From: Synechococcus sp. PCC 6312
GTDB taxonomy: Bacteria > Cyanobacteriota > Cyanobacteriia > Thermosynechococcales > Thermosynechococcaceae
Assembly (NCBI RefSeq): GCF_000316685.1
Contig: NC_019680.1
Coordinates: 2,773,407-2,837,406, forward strand
Direction: 5' to 3'
Length of the DNA: 64,000 nt
The notes below the pieces were generated by a model that saw only the letters and a program-made list of their open reading frames with translations, did not search any database and was not told the origin of the DNA. The position numbers and the translations under genes are program-made. Each line of letters starts with the position of its first letter. Within the stretch, counting starts at the first letter, position 1. Below, piece by piece: positions 1 to 9,205 of the stretch.

Positions 1-285
1 TTTCATCTGCTTCAGGGCATACCAAATGGCGTGAATGTTCACCCCGAAATGGGCTGCTCGGTCACAGAGGCGGGCATTGGGGTGGTCTTTAACGTGCTGT
101 TCTAGAACCGCCCAATCGAGCTTGCGCTGACGACGTTTGACAACGGTGGGACGTAAATCCTCTCGGTTCAACCAGTTATAGACCGTTGCCGGACACACCT
201 GAAACCGACGAGATGCCTCTGCTTTGCTGCCACCCTCTTTTACAAAGGTCACGACTCGGGTGCGCAAATCCATGCTGTACGGCAT
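1..285 (-). CDS. IS630-family transposase, N-terminal 95 residues (runs off the window)
   Basis: The protein begins MPYSMDLRTRVVTFV and has the helix-turn-helix arrangement usual for the N-terminus of IS630 transposases (GGSKAEASRRF followed by CPATVYNWL). This part binds the element ends; the catalytic DDE domain would lie beyond base 1. The start is the ATG at 285, just inside the element end. The reading frame is open throughout what is visible, so the copy may be intact, but that cannot be judged here. Family assignment is by motif recall, not by a search. Confidence 0.8.
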   Translation of the reverse strand, partial: MPYSMDLRTRVVTFVKEGGSKAEASRRFQVCPATVYNWLNREDLRPTVVKRRQRKLDWAVLEQHVKDHPNARLCDRAAHFGVNIHAIWYALKQMK

Positions 286-322
286 TGACTTTTCATCTTT
301 ACTTCTTAATTGAAAGTACTAT
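1..322 (-). mobile_element. IS630-family insertion sequence, 5' part
   Basis: This is the upstream end of an IS630-type element whose remainder lies outside the window. The element/host junction falls near 322/323: comparison with the intact paralogous Rhs sequence around 10,660 shows homology stopping at a TA dinucleotide, the usual IS630 target. The insertion removes the distal part of the third Rhs copy. Confidence 0.75.
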
Positions 323-1858
323 ATAGATCACTTGTTGAGTAACCGTCCCGGTGGCATCCTTTTCAACTACTTCTACCAAACGATTGCGATAGTCCCAACC
401 GTACTGAGTGACCTCTCCCGTGGCGATATTAGTTCTTCTGGTGCGATTCCCTTCATTGTCATAGTCATAGGTATAAACACCATCACTCAGTAGTTGGTTA
501 TTTCCGCCTGTGGCATAACCATTATTCGTTCGATTGCCATTGCTGTCATAGCTGTAGACCTCATCATCTTGATAGTCATAATCAGCACCCAAGAGTTGGT
601 CACGCTCGTCATAGGTGTAGTCACTGATGCCATCGGCTGAGGTAATGCGAGTGATCCGGTTCGCCGCATCATAGGTCAACCCATAGGCGGCCAGGACTGT
701 ATCTAGATGACTGTGACTTAAATTAGTCAGTCGTCCCGCTAAGTCATAGCTGTAGTCCGTTTGGGCGACTTGTTGCGTACCATTCAGGTCACTGTAGCGA
801 GTCAGGTTAGTCATCTGACTGGCAGCGTCATAGCCCATATCGACTCGTTTCTGACTGACCCCATTGCCACTCTGGGTGATCCGAGTCGTCCGGTTGAGGG
901 CATCGTAACTGAACTCTTCAACACCCCGACTCAGGCCATTAATCCGGTCTCTGACAACGCGCAAATTGTTGACCGCATCGTACTCGTAGTCAAAGACCAC
1001 GTTCGGCACACCCACAGTCCCAGCATTATCGACTTTCGTTAAGCGTCCCGCTAAGTCATAGGTATAGCCATAGACTGAATTTGGGTCTGCGGCACTCAGA
1101 AGCTGACTGGCAGCATCATAGGTGTAACTCAAACCATAAATTGGCTGGCCTGCACCATCTAGCCATTGCTCAGTAGTTTGACGATCCAAGCCGTCATAGG
1201 TATATGTCAGTCTGCGCCCATTGCGATCCGTCAGACCCACCTGATTGCCCACCGCATCATAGCGGTAGCTGCGGCGATGGCCGAGCGTATTCGTATCACT
1301 CACCCGGTGGTCTAGGGCATCGTAGGCATAAGTAGTCGTGTTATTGACCGAGTCAGTCAGACTGAGGAGATTACCTTCCGGGTCGTAAGTATAGGTCGTT
1401 GCTTTACCCAAAGCATCCGTCTCTTGCTGCAATCGATACAGCCCGTCATAGGTATAGCGAGTCTGCTGTTGCAGGGCATCGGTGACGGTGATGACATTCC
1501 CGATAGCATCATAGGTCGTGGTTGTGGTCTGTCCAAGGGGGTCTGTAATCCCTGTGAGCCAGTTGCGGGCATCATAACTGAGGCGGGTGGTGCGACCCAA
1601 CTCATCCGTGGTGGCAGTGAGATTACCGACAGCATCGTAGTCGGTGGTGGCCGTGTCTCCCAACGCATTAGTCATGCCGATACGACGGTTGAGAGCATCG
1701 TACTGGTAGCGAGTGGTTCGATTCAGGGCATCGGTCAGGGAGAGCAGGTTACCGGTGGAGTCATAGCCATAGCGAGTGGTCTGCTGTAGGGGGTCACTCA
1801 CCTGGGTCAGCCGCTCTAAGGGGTCGTAGGTGTAGCGGGTAGTCCGGTTGAGTGGATC
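299..1858 (-). pseudogene. Rhs/YD-repeat protein, third copy, distal fragment
   Basis: The frame encodes about 20 YD repeats (patterns such as YTYDxxGNL and YRYDAVGNQ) closely matching residues of the full-length Rhs protein encoded at about 10,660-12,140. It is in the same frame as the fragment upstream (1859-3463) but is separated from it by one TAA stop at 1859-1861, so it lacks its own genuine start. Its 3' end is cut by the IS630 element: after the sequence TQQV the frame runs into IS sequence and stops at 299. The C-terminal toxin tip and conserved DPxGL boundary of this copy are missing. It is best read as a displaced Rhs copy in decay and a reservoir for recombination. Confidence 0.85.
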
Positions 1859-1930
1859 TTAGATCAACCCAGATACCCCCCAGTCCTGGGCCCCGTCGTA
1901 GGTGTAGCGGGTAGTCCGGTTGAGTGGATC
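1823..1930. repeat. 36-bp direct repeat flanking a 36-bp insert
   Basis: The 36-bp sequence encoding DPLNRTTRYTYD occurs at 1823-1858 and again at 1895-1930. Between them lie 36 bp (1859-1894) with no counterpart in the paralogous gene, including the stop codon that breaks this Rhs copy. Confidence 0.9.
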
Positions 1931-3463
1931 CGTCAGAGCGAGGAGATTGCCGACCCCGTCATACTCGTAGCTGACCCTGCCCTCGAGGGGGTCGATGACC
2001 TGGCTGAGGCGGTTGCGGTTGTCGTAGGTGTAACGAGTGATTCGTCCCAGTTGATCGCTGGCGCTGAGCCGATTACCCACTTTATCGTAGGTGTAGCGCA
2101 TCACCCCACCGAGGGGGTCGATCATTTGGCTGAGGCGGTCTAGGTCATCATACTCGTAGCGGGTTTGATGCCCATTGCGATCCGTTTGGGCCACCAACTG
2201 ATCCACTGGGTTATAGCGATAACTGGTACGTTGACCCAAGGCATCGGTTTCTCGGATTAATCGGTTGCGGGCATCGTAGGCATAACTAGTGCGGTTACCG
2301 AGGGGGTCAATCACGGCAGTGAGGTTGTCCGCCATGTCATAGCGGTAGGTGGTGCGGCTACCCACTGGGTCACTTGTCTCACTCAGGCGGTTGCGGGCAT
2401 CGTAGCGATACTGAGTCCTGTGGCCTAAGGCATCCGTGACACTGGCCAAGTTACCGGCTGGGTCATAGCGGTAGGTGGTTTCTTCCCCAAGAGCGTCAAT
2501 GGCTCGGGCCAGGCGGTTGAGGGGATCATAGGCATATTGGGTCGGGTGATTCCGGGGGTCGGTGGCCTGAATCAGGTTGCCCGCCGCATCATAGCTGAAG
2601 CTAGTCACTGGAGAGGTGAGGGGGCCGGCTCCATCCGGGTCTGATTCGATGACTTGAGTGAGGCGATTTAAAGAGTCGTAGCGGAATTCAGTGCGGGAGC
2701 CGTTCTCATTAATTTCGCTGATGAGATTGCCGGCCGCATCGTAGCTAAAGTGCTGCTGGGCCTGCTCCGGTCTCCCCTGAGCCAGGGTGAGGCGGATCAG
2801 TCGCCCGAGGCTGTCATAGTCATAGTTCATGATCCGACCGAGGGGATCTGTAACTAAGTCCACCCGGCCCTGAGCCGTGTAGGTATAGCGAGTCACGACA
2901 TCATCCGTACCCCCTACATCCCCCACCACTTGCGTCATGGAGAGACGGTTGCCGGTGGTCGGGTCAATCTCATAGAGCGTTTGCCGGCCTAACTCATCGG
3001 TCATAGAGGTGAGTTGGTTAAAGACCGGGTCGTAGGTGTAGCGTTGCTGGCCCAACTGAGAAGATGGTTCTATCGCTGCTTGTGTGACCCGAACGTTGTC
3101 AATGCCCCAGGATTCATCCGCCAGGCCTTGTAAGCCATTAGCCGCAAAACGAATCTGGGTGGTCGCTCCCGTGGCGGTAAAAGTGATGGGAATTTGTCGA
3201 TAAATGGCATCACCAAAACTAGCAAATCCCAGGTTGATGCTAGCTCCCCCCTGATCTGGAGTGCGGAAGCTTTGGGGGAAACCGGAAATATTGCTGAAGG
3301 TTTCATGGAAGGCCAACTGCCCATTAACTGAGACATCAAAATAGTCTGGCCCGTTGGTGGTGTTGCTCCCCTCCCAGGAATCGAGGGCATAGAAGTCAAA
3401 GGCCAGGGTGTAATTAACCCCGGTTTGGGTGGGCAGGGTCAGGGTTTGGCTGCTGTTGCTCCA
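1859..3463 (-). pseudogene. Rhs protein, third copy, proximal fragment (jelly-roll plus YD repeats)
   Basis: From 3463 downward the sequence is nearly identical to about 12,190-13,728 of the full-length Rhs gene. It encodes the end of a beta-jelly-roll domain (with the segment ADESWGIDNVRV) and then YD repeats. The homology starts abruptly at 3463, just past the SUKH immunity gene, without a start codon for the domain; an internal ATG at 3316 opens 485 codons. It ends at a TAA (1859-1861) created by a 72-bp insertion that duplicates 36 bp and adds 36 bp of unrelated sequence. Downstream the same frame resumes. This is a displaced copy, not an independent gene. Confidence 0.85.
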
Positions 3464-3553
3464 GCATCTTCAGGAGAAATAGGATTAATAATGCGGTGAT
3501 TGTAGGAGTTAATTGATTTGAGATTGTTATATTTTGATTTTTTAAATTAGTCC

Positions 3554-4303
3554 CTAATTATCATCAAAATTAATTTTCATTCTTGCCCTGGCTTTCTCGG
3601 CATCAATTTTCATTTTTTCTAAATGTTCCTCTTCCGTCAATCCCATTTCTGTCAAAAATTCCTCATAACTTCCTGCTCCTAATTTAACAGGCTGATAACG
3701 AAAGCACTTAAAAGAATTTGTGTAATCATCACTTGAATATGCATCGCCATAATCTGGATCATCAATAATTTCATCGTCTTCGTCTGGCTTAGGATAGATA
3801 ATATCTGCAAACGCTTCCGTAATATTCTGACCCATACAGAAATCTCTCACAAATGCATAAAAATCTCTCCCCAGATAGCAATACGGCATATCAATATTAT
3901 AATCTTCATAGATATATATGTCATAGCTATCGTCAGTTTCGCTATATGTTCTTAAATCCCAGAGAAGTATAATATAGCCATCTCCCGTGCCAAACATAAA
4001 TGAATTTTTAAGTAGATTATATTGCCAAGGAAAATCTTCCTCTATATACGAAGAAAATGTTTCACGAATATCAGAGTCTATTGCTAAATGACTATCCATA
4101 TTAAATGGATTGATGCAGTAGATGGATAGTTGGGTTTTAGCAAATTTACCATAACCAAATACTTGGCAATAGTCTTGAAATTGTTGTGGTAACTTAAAAC
4201 CACAAATATTAGCAAAAGCAGCAATATCTTCTTGTTTATTTGGCGATGGGTCACCTGACAGTTCTAGTTGAGCAAGAAGGTCATACCATTGATTTAAACT
4301 CAT
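3554..4303 (-). CDS. SUKH (SMI1/KNR4) family immunity protein
   Basis: The 249-residue product fits the SUKH superfamily, which supplies immunity proteins to nuclease toxins of Rhs and contact-dependent systems. Visible signs are the early LPQQFQDYCQVFGYGKFA stretch (the usual LPxxYxxFLxxxNGG-like element), the GTGDGYIILLWDL strand, and the acidic C-terminal half. I prefer the ATG at 4303 over one 12 codons upstream because AAGGTGG lies eight bases before it and the upstream start would overlap the toxin gene. It directly follows the Rhs orphan with the His-Me nuclease tip, so it is inferred to protect against that nuclease in the cytoplasm. Specificity is inferred from position only. Confidence 0.8.
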   Translation of the reverse strand: MSLNQWYDLLAQLELSGDPSPNKQEDIAAFANICGFKLPQQFQDYCQVFGYGKFAKTQLSIYCINPFNMDSHLAIDSDIRETFSSYIEEDFPWQYNLLKNSFMFGTGDGYIILLWDLRTYSETDDSYDIYIYEDYNIDMPYCYLGRDFYAFVRDFCMGQNITEAFADIIYPKPDEDDEIIDDPDYGDAYSSDDYTNSFKCFRYQPVKLGAGSYEEFLTEMGLTEEEHLEKMKIDAEKARARMKINFDDN

Positions 4304-4323
4304 AAGATTTACCACCTTAGTAA

Positions 4324-6606
4324 TTATTTTTGAATCCAAAACCAGCTAGCTTTAGGTTTTGTTTCTACGTTTGGATCGTTACTAAACCATCCACGTATGA
4401 CTTTTCCATCTGAAAAGGTAGCTTCCGCTTCAATAACATCCGGTCTAAATGGAAAAGCACGATTATATGGCTCGTTTTTATATCGCCCTAGATTTACAAC
4501 TAATTCAACCGTTGGAGGTTTTGGACGTGGCCCAGAAGGACAAGTTTTACCTTCCCTAATAATTTTATCATAGGCTGCTTTTTCCTTTTCGTATTGAATA
4601 CCAAGACGAGTTAGATAAGCATTAATATCTTTACCAAACTGATTATACCCTCCCCTGTTAATACTAGGATTTTGAGACATGAAATTAAATCTATTGCGAT
4701 CAGAACCGCCAAGCACTTTGGGAGTAATGTGACCTCTATGCTCTTGATCTAATCCTGGGTGAGTATAAAGACCACCCCAAGGTATTGCTCGTCGTTTACT
4801 TTCCCCATTTGGTATAGGTGTGTACTCAATCTTGGCTCTTGTTGTATCTTCAATAATTCTATGATTACCAATAATCGGTTCTCTGCCAGAAGAGCCTGGT
4901 GTCCTTAGCGGGATTGAAGGGAATTGTATTCCTAACGGGGTTAACGACGGTATATAGGATTGCTCTTGGCCATTATCTATATATCTGTCCCCACTTGACA
5001 AAACGATTACTCGTTCTTGGCTTATAACCTTGCCATCTAGTCCTAGGGGATCAATGAGGTTAGTCGGGCTATTTCTAACATAGCGATAGAGATTGGTATC
5101 CCCTGCATTAAAGCCAATCGGGTCTTCACCAATAAACCCGCCTGTTCTAGGATCAAAATACCTACCTCGGTAATAAGTTAACCCGGTTTCCGCATCCGGT
5201 TCTCTGCCCGTATAACCAAAGCGGAAATAAACCGTTGGGTTTGTCTGAGCCGTGGTCTGACCAAAGCTGTCATAACTGATGTGATTAACAGGGATGCCAG
5301 CCTCATCCACTAAGTCTCTCACCGTCCCCTGATGGTCAGTCAGTGACCAGAGGGTATTGCCCTGTGCATCCTCCTGGGCCAACACTTGATCCACCTGAGG
5401 CCCGTGCAGGTAACGGTAGGTCTGATTCCCCTCCCCATCAAAGACCAGAGCAATGTGGTTGCCATCATAAACAAACCGTTCTGTCGTCGCAGAAGCTACA
5501 CCACTCCCATCTGGGTCAACGGTCTTAGCAATACGACGATTCTCAAAATCATAGGTATACGTCACCTGCTGCGTGATTGTGCCACTACTATCCTTGGTAA
5601 CTACCTCCACCAACCGATTGCGATAATCCCAACCGTACTGAGTGACTTCTCCCGTCGCAATATTAGTTCGACTGGTTCTGTTGCCTTCGTTGTCATACGT
5701 GTAGGTATACGTGCCATCACTCAGCAGCTGGTTATTGACTCCAGTGACATAACCCGCATTCGTGCGATTGCCATTCTCGTCATAGCTGTAGACCTCATCA
5801 CCCTGGTAGTCATAGTCTGCCCCTAAGAGTTGGTCACGCTGGTCATAGGTGTAGTCATTGATGCCATCAACAGAACTGATGCGAGTAATCCGATTCGCCG
5901 CATCATAGGTCAACCCATAGGCCGCCAAGACCGTATCCAGATGACTGTGGCTGAGATGCGTTAACCGGCCGCCCAGGTCATAGGTAAACTCACTCTCGGC
6001 TACCGATTGACTCCCCGCTAAATCCCCAAAGCGGCTGAGACTCGTCATCTGACTGGCAGCGTCATAGCCCATATCTACTCGTTTCTGACTCACCCCATTG
6101 CCACTCTGAGTGATCTGAGTCGTGCGGTTGAGGGCATCGTAAGTGAACTCCTCAATGCCAGCGGCTTGGCCATTAATCCGGTCTCTGACAAAACGCAGGT
6201 TGTTGACTGCATCGTACTCGTAGTCAAAGACGACATTCGGCACACCCACAGTCCCGGCATTGTCGGTACGGGTTAAGCGTCCGGCTAAGTCATAGGTGTA
6301 GCCATAGCGGGCAGTGGGGTCAGTCGCTGTAGTGAGCTGACTGGCAGCATCATAGGTGTAACTCAAACCATAAATTGGCTGGCCTGCACCATCTAGCCAC
6401 TGCTCGCTGGTTTGACGATCCAAGCCATCGTAGCTGTAACTCAGTCTGCGGCCATTGCGGTCGGTCATCCCCACCTGATTGCCCACCGCATCATAGCGAT
6501 AACTGCGGCTATGGCCTAGCGAATTAGTATCACTCACCCGACGGTCTAAGGCATCGTAGGTATAAGTGGTCGTGTTATTGACCGGGTTAGTAATACTGAG
6601 GAGGTT
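4324..6606 (-). CDS. Rhs orphan with C-terminal DNA/RNA non-specific (His-Me finger) nuclease toxin
   Basis: The frame holds YD repeats, then the Rhs-core ending (RYFDPRTGGFIGEDPIGF, then DPLGL near residue 495 counted from the first GTG at 6537) and a variable tip of about 240 residues. The tip contains HRGHI, then GGSDRNRF, then MSQNPSINRG, the layout of NucA/NucG-type His-Me nucleases, where the H of the RGH motif is the general base and the N of the NxxxN region holds the metal. Upstream the frame is open to 6606, where it abuts the preceding immunity gene with no genuine start, as expected for a displaced tip that is used after recombination into the main Rhs gene. Its immunity partner is the SUKH gene downstream. 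Confidence 0.8.
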   Translation of the reverse strand, partial: NLLSITNPVNNTTTYTYDALDRRVSDTNSLGHSRSYRYDAVGNQVGMTDRNGRRLSYSYDGLDRQTSEQWLDGAGQPIYGLSYTYDAASQLTTATDPTARYGYTYDLAGRLTRTDNAGTVGVPNVVFDYEYDAVNNLRFVRDRINGQAAGIEEFTYDALNRTTQITQSGNGVSQKRVDMGYDAASQMTSLSRFGDLAGSQSVAESEFTYDLGGRLTHLSHSHLDTVLAAYGLTYDAANRITRISSVDGINDYTYDQRDQLLGADYDYQGDEVYSYDENGNRTNAGYVTGVNNQLLSDGTYTYTYDNEGNRTSRTNIATGEVTQYGWDYRNRLVEVVTKDSSGTITQQVTYTYDFENRRIAKTVDPDGSGVASATTERFVYDGNHIALVFDGEGNQTYRYLHGPQVDQVLAQEDAQGNTLWSLTDHQGTVRDLVDEAGIPVNHISYDSFGQTTAQTNPTVYFRFGYTGREPDAETGLTYYRGRYFDPRTGGFIGEDPIGFNAGDTNLYRYVRNSPTNLIDPLGLDGKVISQERVIVLSSGDRYIDNGQEQSYIPSLTPLGIQFPSIPLRTPGSSGREPIIGNHRIIEDTTRAKIEYTPIPNGESKRRAIPWGGLYTHPGLDQEHRGHITPKVLGGSDRNRFNFMSQNPSINRGGYNQFGKDINAYLTRLGIQYEKEKAAYDKIIREGKTCPSGPRPKPPTVELVVNLGRYKNEPYNRAFPFRPDVIEAEATFSDGKVIRGWFSNDPNVETKPKASWFWIQK

Positions 6607-6608
6607 GT

Positions 6609-6848
6609 TTATACGGCTCTTTCAATAAAGTAGTCATACTCACTTAGATCAATTTTGATATTAGTGAATCCTTGTAGAAAACTTGCATGAGCTTCCTTGA
6701 TTGGGTGGATGTATGAAATCGGATCATCAGGAGGGAGATTGAGTAAGTTGCGTAACTTAGCCAAATCTACTTCCTTTAAGACAGTTTCTCCTATGAACTG
6801 ATCACCTTCTTTTGCATACCATGTAAGTTCCAAACAAATATCTTGCAT
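6609..6848 (-). CDS. cloacin/colicin E3-type immunity protein
   Basis: This 79-residue acidic protein resembles colicin E3 immunity protein (Im3, about 85 residues) along its length: LELTWYAKEGDQFIGE corresponds to the Im3 opening LDLTWFDK...FKGE, followed by a leucine-rich turn, PPDDP, and IDLSEYDYF near the end matching IDISDNEYF. Im3 blocks the E3 rRNase by binding its tip. The gene starts 15 bp after the E3-like toxin tip, in the classical toxin-then-immunity order, which supports the pairing. The similarity was judged by eye from remembered sequences. A second possibility is a related small immunity family of unknown name. Confidence 0.7.
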   Translation of the reverse strand: MQDICLELTWYAKEGDQFIGETVLKEVDLAKLRNLLNLPPDDPISYIHPIKEAHASFLQGFTNIKIDLSEYDYFIERAV

Positions 6849-6863
6849 TTCCTCGTCCCATGA

Positions 6864-7256
6864 TTAAGGTTCTACTCTTCGATTGTTATCTGCAGGCTTA
6901 GTTTGTTCACCAGTTATAGGATCAAATTCCCCTTGATGCTTACCTTTCTTGTCATATTTCTCTACAGTCCCATGTTGGTAATCCCACTCATAAATATTAC
7001 CCTTATCATCTTTCCAACGTTTACGTAAATGGCCTCCACCTTGCACAGAAGTCTTAGGTTTAACTCTTTGTGTGTCGGGAAATGCAGGTAAATTTTTAGG
7101 GGGTAGTATCGGTTCACTACTTGATCCAATCGATGATTCGACGAAAGGAGGAACCAGGCCCTCTGCTGGATTCTCTGGAAATCCTGGTACTTGCGGTAGC
7201 GGTATGCGTAGAATCCGACAAATACCTTCTAATGCTTCTCCCGCAGCACCCCACAC
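6864..7256 (-). CDS. Displaced Rhs tip: colicin E3-type ribosomal RNase
   Basis: The product (130 residues) has two parts. Residues 2-40 are the pretoxin linker shared with the main Rhs protein (GAAGEALEGICRIL onward). Residues 77-130 match the cytotoxic RNase domain of colicin E3 and cloacin DF13: RKRWKDDKGNIYEWDYQHG, then GKHQGEFDPITGEQ. The E3 catalytic residues Asp510, His513 and Glu517 correspond to Asp92, His95 and Glu99 here, and an Arg near 126-127 fits Arg545. Such enzymes cut 16S rRNA at the decoding site. The GTG at 7256 gives an open start, but the upstream part of the linker has been replaced by a small inverted-repeat element, so the tip is probably not expressed alone. The cognate immunity gene follows. 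Confidence 0.85.
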   Translation of the reverse strand: MWGAAGEALEGICRILRIPLPQVPGFPENPAEGLVPPFVESSIGSSSEPILPPKNLPAFPDTQRVKPKTSVQGGGHLRKRWKDDKGNIYEWDYQHGTVEKYDKKGKHQGEFDPITGEQTKPADNNRRVEP

Positions 7257-7262
7257 CCCAGT

Positions 7263-7436
7263 CTATAGAACCCATTTGAAATCTAATGCTTATTTTGCAA
7301 GCCTTTCAGCCCCCTTGTTTTCGTTGATTTTAAGACAAATCACTCTCAAAAACCTATTGCGTCGTTAGAGTGCCAAATTAACGGTTGCCTGAAAGCACGC
7401 AATTCCGTTGGGAAAGATGTCAAACAGGTTCTATAG
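7263..7436. mobile_element. MITE-like element, 174 bp with terminal inverted repeats
   Basis: The ends are CTATAGAACC at 7263 and its exact complement GGTTCTATAG ending at 7436; extended to 21 bp the arms match at all but four or so positions. There is no coding capacity. It sits exactly where homology of the E3-type tip to the other linker copies breaks off, so it or its insertion truncated that linker. No parent transposase was recognised in the window. Confidence 0.6.
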
Positions 7437-7490
7437 GTCTATGTAAGTGTGGTGTTATCACTAATACCGTCTTGACAAATAATTCTATAA

Positions 7491-8003
7491 TCATGAAGCG
7501 TTGCGCCACTCAGTAAACAGATTACTACTCAGTAAGTTAGGGGCAACTTTATTAACTAACTGTAAGAAATTTTCCTTAATATTTAATAACTGTAATAAAA
7601 TATCTTCCTTGGTCATTAGGATTGAGGCTGGGTGGGGAGTCCAAGACGTGCCACTATAGCAACTTATTTTGATTAATCCATTATTTTCGTTAAAATCTAG
7701 TCTGCGCTGGATCCCCTGCTCATAAAAGTCCAAAGAAAAAGGATAGTTTCCTTGATCGAGTGAGTAAATGCTTTCTGGAATTTGTTCGAGAATTGAAGCC
7801 AAGTCTGTAGCAACATCTACAGGCCAAATATCTTGTCCAAAGCCACTTACCCTAAACTTAATAGCTCCTGTATCTTCAAAGATTTCACATAATTCCTGAA
7901 TAGTGGCATTAATATCATTATCTTGGTCATTATGGCTAAGGGATTGATCTACTTGGACAAAGTCTTCCAAATCTTTGCTAATTTCTATAGTTAGTGTAAG
8001 CAT
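7491..8003 (-). CDS. Putative immunity protein for the adjacent displaced Rhs tip
   Basis: The 170-residue product is not from a family I can name. It is acidic, lacks membrane segments and has a recognisable central block: SGFGQDIWPVDV, then LEQIPESIY, then DFYEQGIQRRLDF and SGTSWTPHP. Blocks of this form recur in single-domain proteins next to Rhs and ESX toxins. The gene starts 7 bp after the stop of the unassigned toxin tip at 8011, the position immunity genes take in this locus. The role is inferred from position. Confidence 0.6.
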   Translation of the reverse strand: MLTLTIEISKDLEDFVQVDQSLSHNDQDNDINATIQELCEIFEDTGAIKFRVSGFGQDIWPVDVATDLASILEQIPESIYSLDQGNYPFSLDFYEQGIQRRLDFNENNGLIKISCYSGTSWTPHPASILMTKEDILLQLLNIKENFLQLVNKVAPNLLSSNLFTEWRNAS

Positions 8004-8010
8004 ACTGTTT

Positions 8011-8559
8011 TTACCGCGCTAGAACAGGATATCCAGTTTTGTAACCTCCACCAATTTTTGGAACGACTGTAGCATAATTAGTAGAAACTATCGACCCATC
8101 AGGCATGATCACTTGTCCAAGACCCTCTGGTATCCTTACAGTCACTGGCGCAGTCAATTCGCTGACCTCTGATGTATTCTTTAGAAATTCTGCGGCAGCT
8201 TTGTTATCTGTCCATTGTCCCTGTGGTTGATTAGTGCTAGCTGCTCGCCCTCTCAATCTCTGGGTATTTTGGTTACCAGCACCGTGTCTCTCAAAGGTGT
8301 GGCCAAAGGTTGACCTACTCTTAGGAGACCAATTGGGAACACCATTATTCTTATTTGATTCGAGGAAAGGAGGAACCAGGCCCGGTGCTGGATTCTCTGG
8401 AAATCCCGGTACTTGCGGTAGCGGTATGCGTAGAATCCGACAAATACCTTCTAATGCTTCTCCCGCAGCGCCCCGGTCGATAGGGCCATGTCCAGTATGG
8501 TTCGGTATCCTCAGAGGTGGTGCAGTTCTAGGACGATTGATGTCGTTAAAGTCAATGCC
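8011..8559 (-). pseudogene. Displaced Rhs tip with an unassigned toxin domain
   Basis: The frame is open for 182 codons after a TAG at 8560-8562. It begins with the same linker as the main Rhs protein (IPNHTGHGPIDRGAAGE onward) and continues into a different C-terminal domain of about 100 residues: STFGHTFERHGAG, QGQWTDNKAAAEFL, GLGQVIMPDGSIV, GGGYKTGYPVL. A histidine-bearing strand early and a KTxYPV strand at the end recall BECR-fold RNase tips of polymorphic toxins, but I cannot assign a family. No ATG precedes the linker; the only internal start is a TTG at 8256. It therefore looks like a silent tip that needs recombination with the main gene through the shared linker. Confidence 0.65.
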
Positions 8560-8568
8560 CTAGGTACA

Positions 8569-9036
8569 TTAAATTTCTACTTTTAGTTCAAATATTTCGT
8601 TGGTTGTTGTTCCTAAATTTCTTACTAACCCAAAACGTACCCTATCAGGAATTAGTTGATGAATATCAATTACATTAAGATCACTCCCTAAAGTAGCAAC
8701 CTTTAAGAACAATTGTTTTTCGTTCTCAAACTCAAATGCAATCAAACTCAATTGCTCCTTATCTCCATCCTCTCGATGAACTGATATGAAACTTCGATCG
8801 TAGTAGTTGTTTCGCACAAGACCATAATCAGCCAGTGGGTTATAGTCAATCAAAGCTTCAGAGAGAGAAGCTACTACGATTTTCTGGAATAAAAGAGTGC
8901 ATATTTCATCGTAGTCGTCGTAAGCAGCAAAAATCGTGATTGGAATTTTTGCTCGAATCAACCAAGGTGACAATGCAAGCAATGCACCTTTAAAAAGGTT
9001 AACAAGCTCAGTTATCGAAACGCTCCAGATGCTCAT
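8569..9036 (-). CDS. Putative immunity protein, family not recognised
   Basis: This 155-residue protein has no motif I recognise. Its ATG overlaps the stop of a 48-codon frame upstream (ATGA overlap), which I read as the remains of a toxin tip, so it is probably the surviving immunity gene of an eroded cassette. The sequence alternates short hydrophobic strands with acidic loops and has no signal peptide. It lies between two other tip/immunity cassettes on the same strand. Confidence 0.55.
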   Translation of the reverse strand: MSIWSVSITELVNLFKGALLALSPWLIRAKIPITIFAAYDDYDEICTLLFQKIVVASLSEALIDYNPLADYGLVRNNYYDRSFISVHREDGDKEQLSLIAFEFENEKQLFLKVATLGSDLNVIDIHQLIPDRVRFGLVRNLGTTTNEIFELKVEI

Positions 9037-9179
9037 AATCCCCCTCCATGTAATTGATTGATGAGCCTGAGTTCATCGGCTGTGGGAAGACGCTTATCTC
9101 CAAAGCCTTGACCAGGAATAACAGGTTTCACTCGATCTTTGGTAATGTCCAGGATGACCTCAACTTGTTCATTTTGCAT
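9033..9179 (-). CDS. 48-residue remnant, probably the C-terminus of a lost Rhs tip
   Basis: The frame starts at an ATG at 9179 preceded directly by a TGA and ends by overlapping the next start codon. The product contains IPGQGFGDKRLPTADELRLI and ends in HGGGL. It is hydrophilic and has the look of a terminal fragment of a larger toxin domain. No ribosome-binding site is evident. It could be a small independent gene, but translational coupling to the following immunity gene suits a truncated toxin better. Confidence 0.4.
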   Translation of the reverse strand: MQNEQVEVILDITKDRVKPVIPGQGFGDKRLPTADELRLINQLHGGGL

Positions 9180-9205
9180 TCATTGTAAAATCAGTATTGT
9201 TAAAA

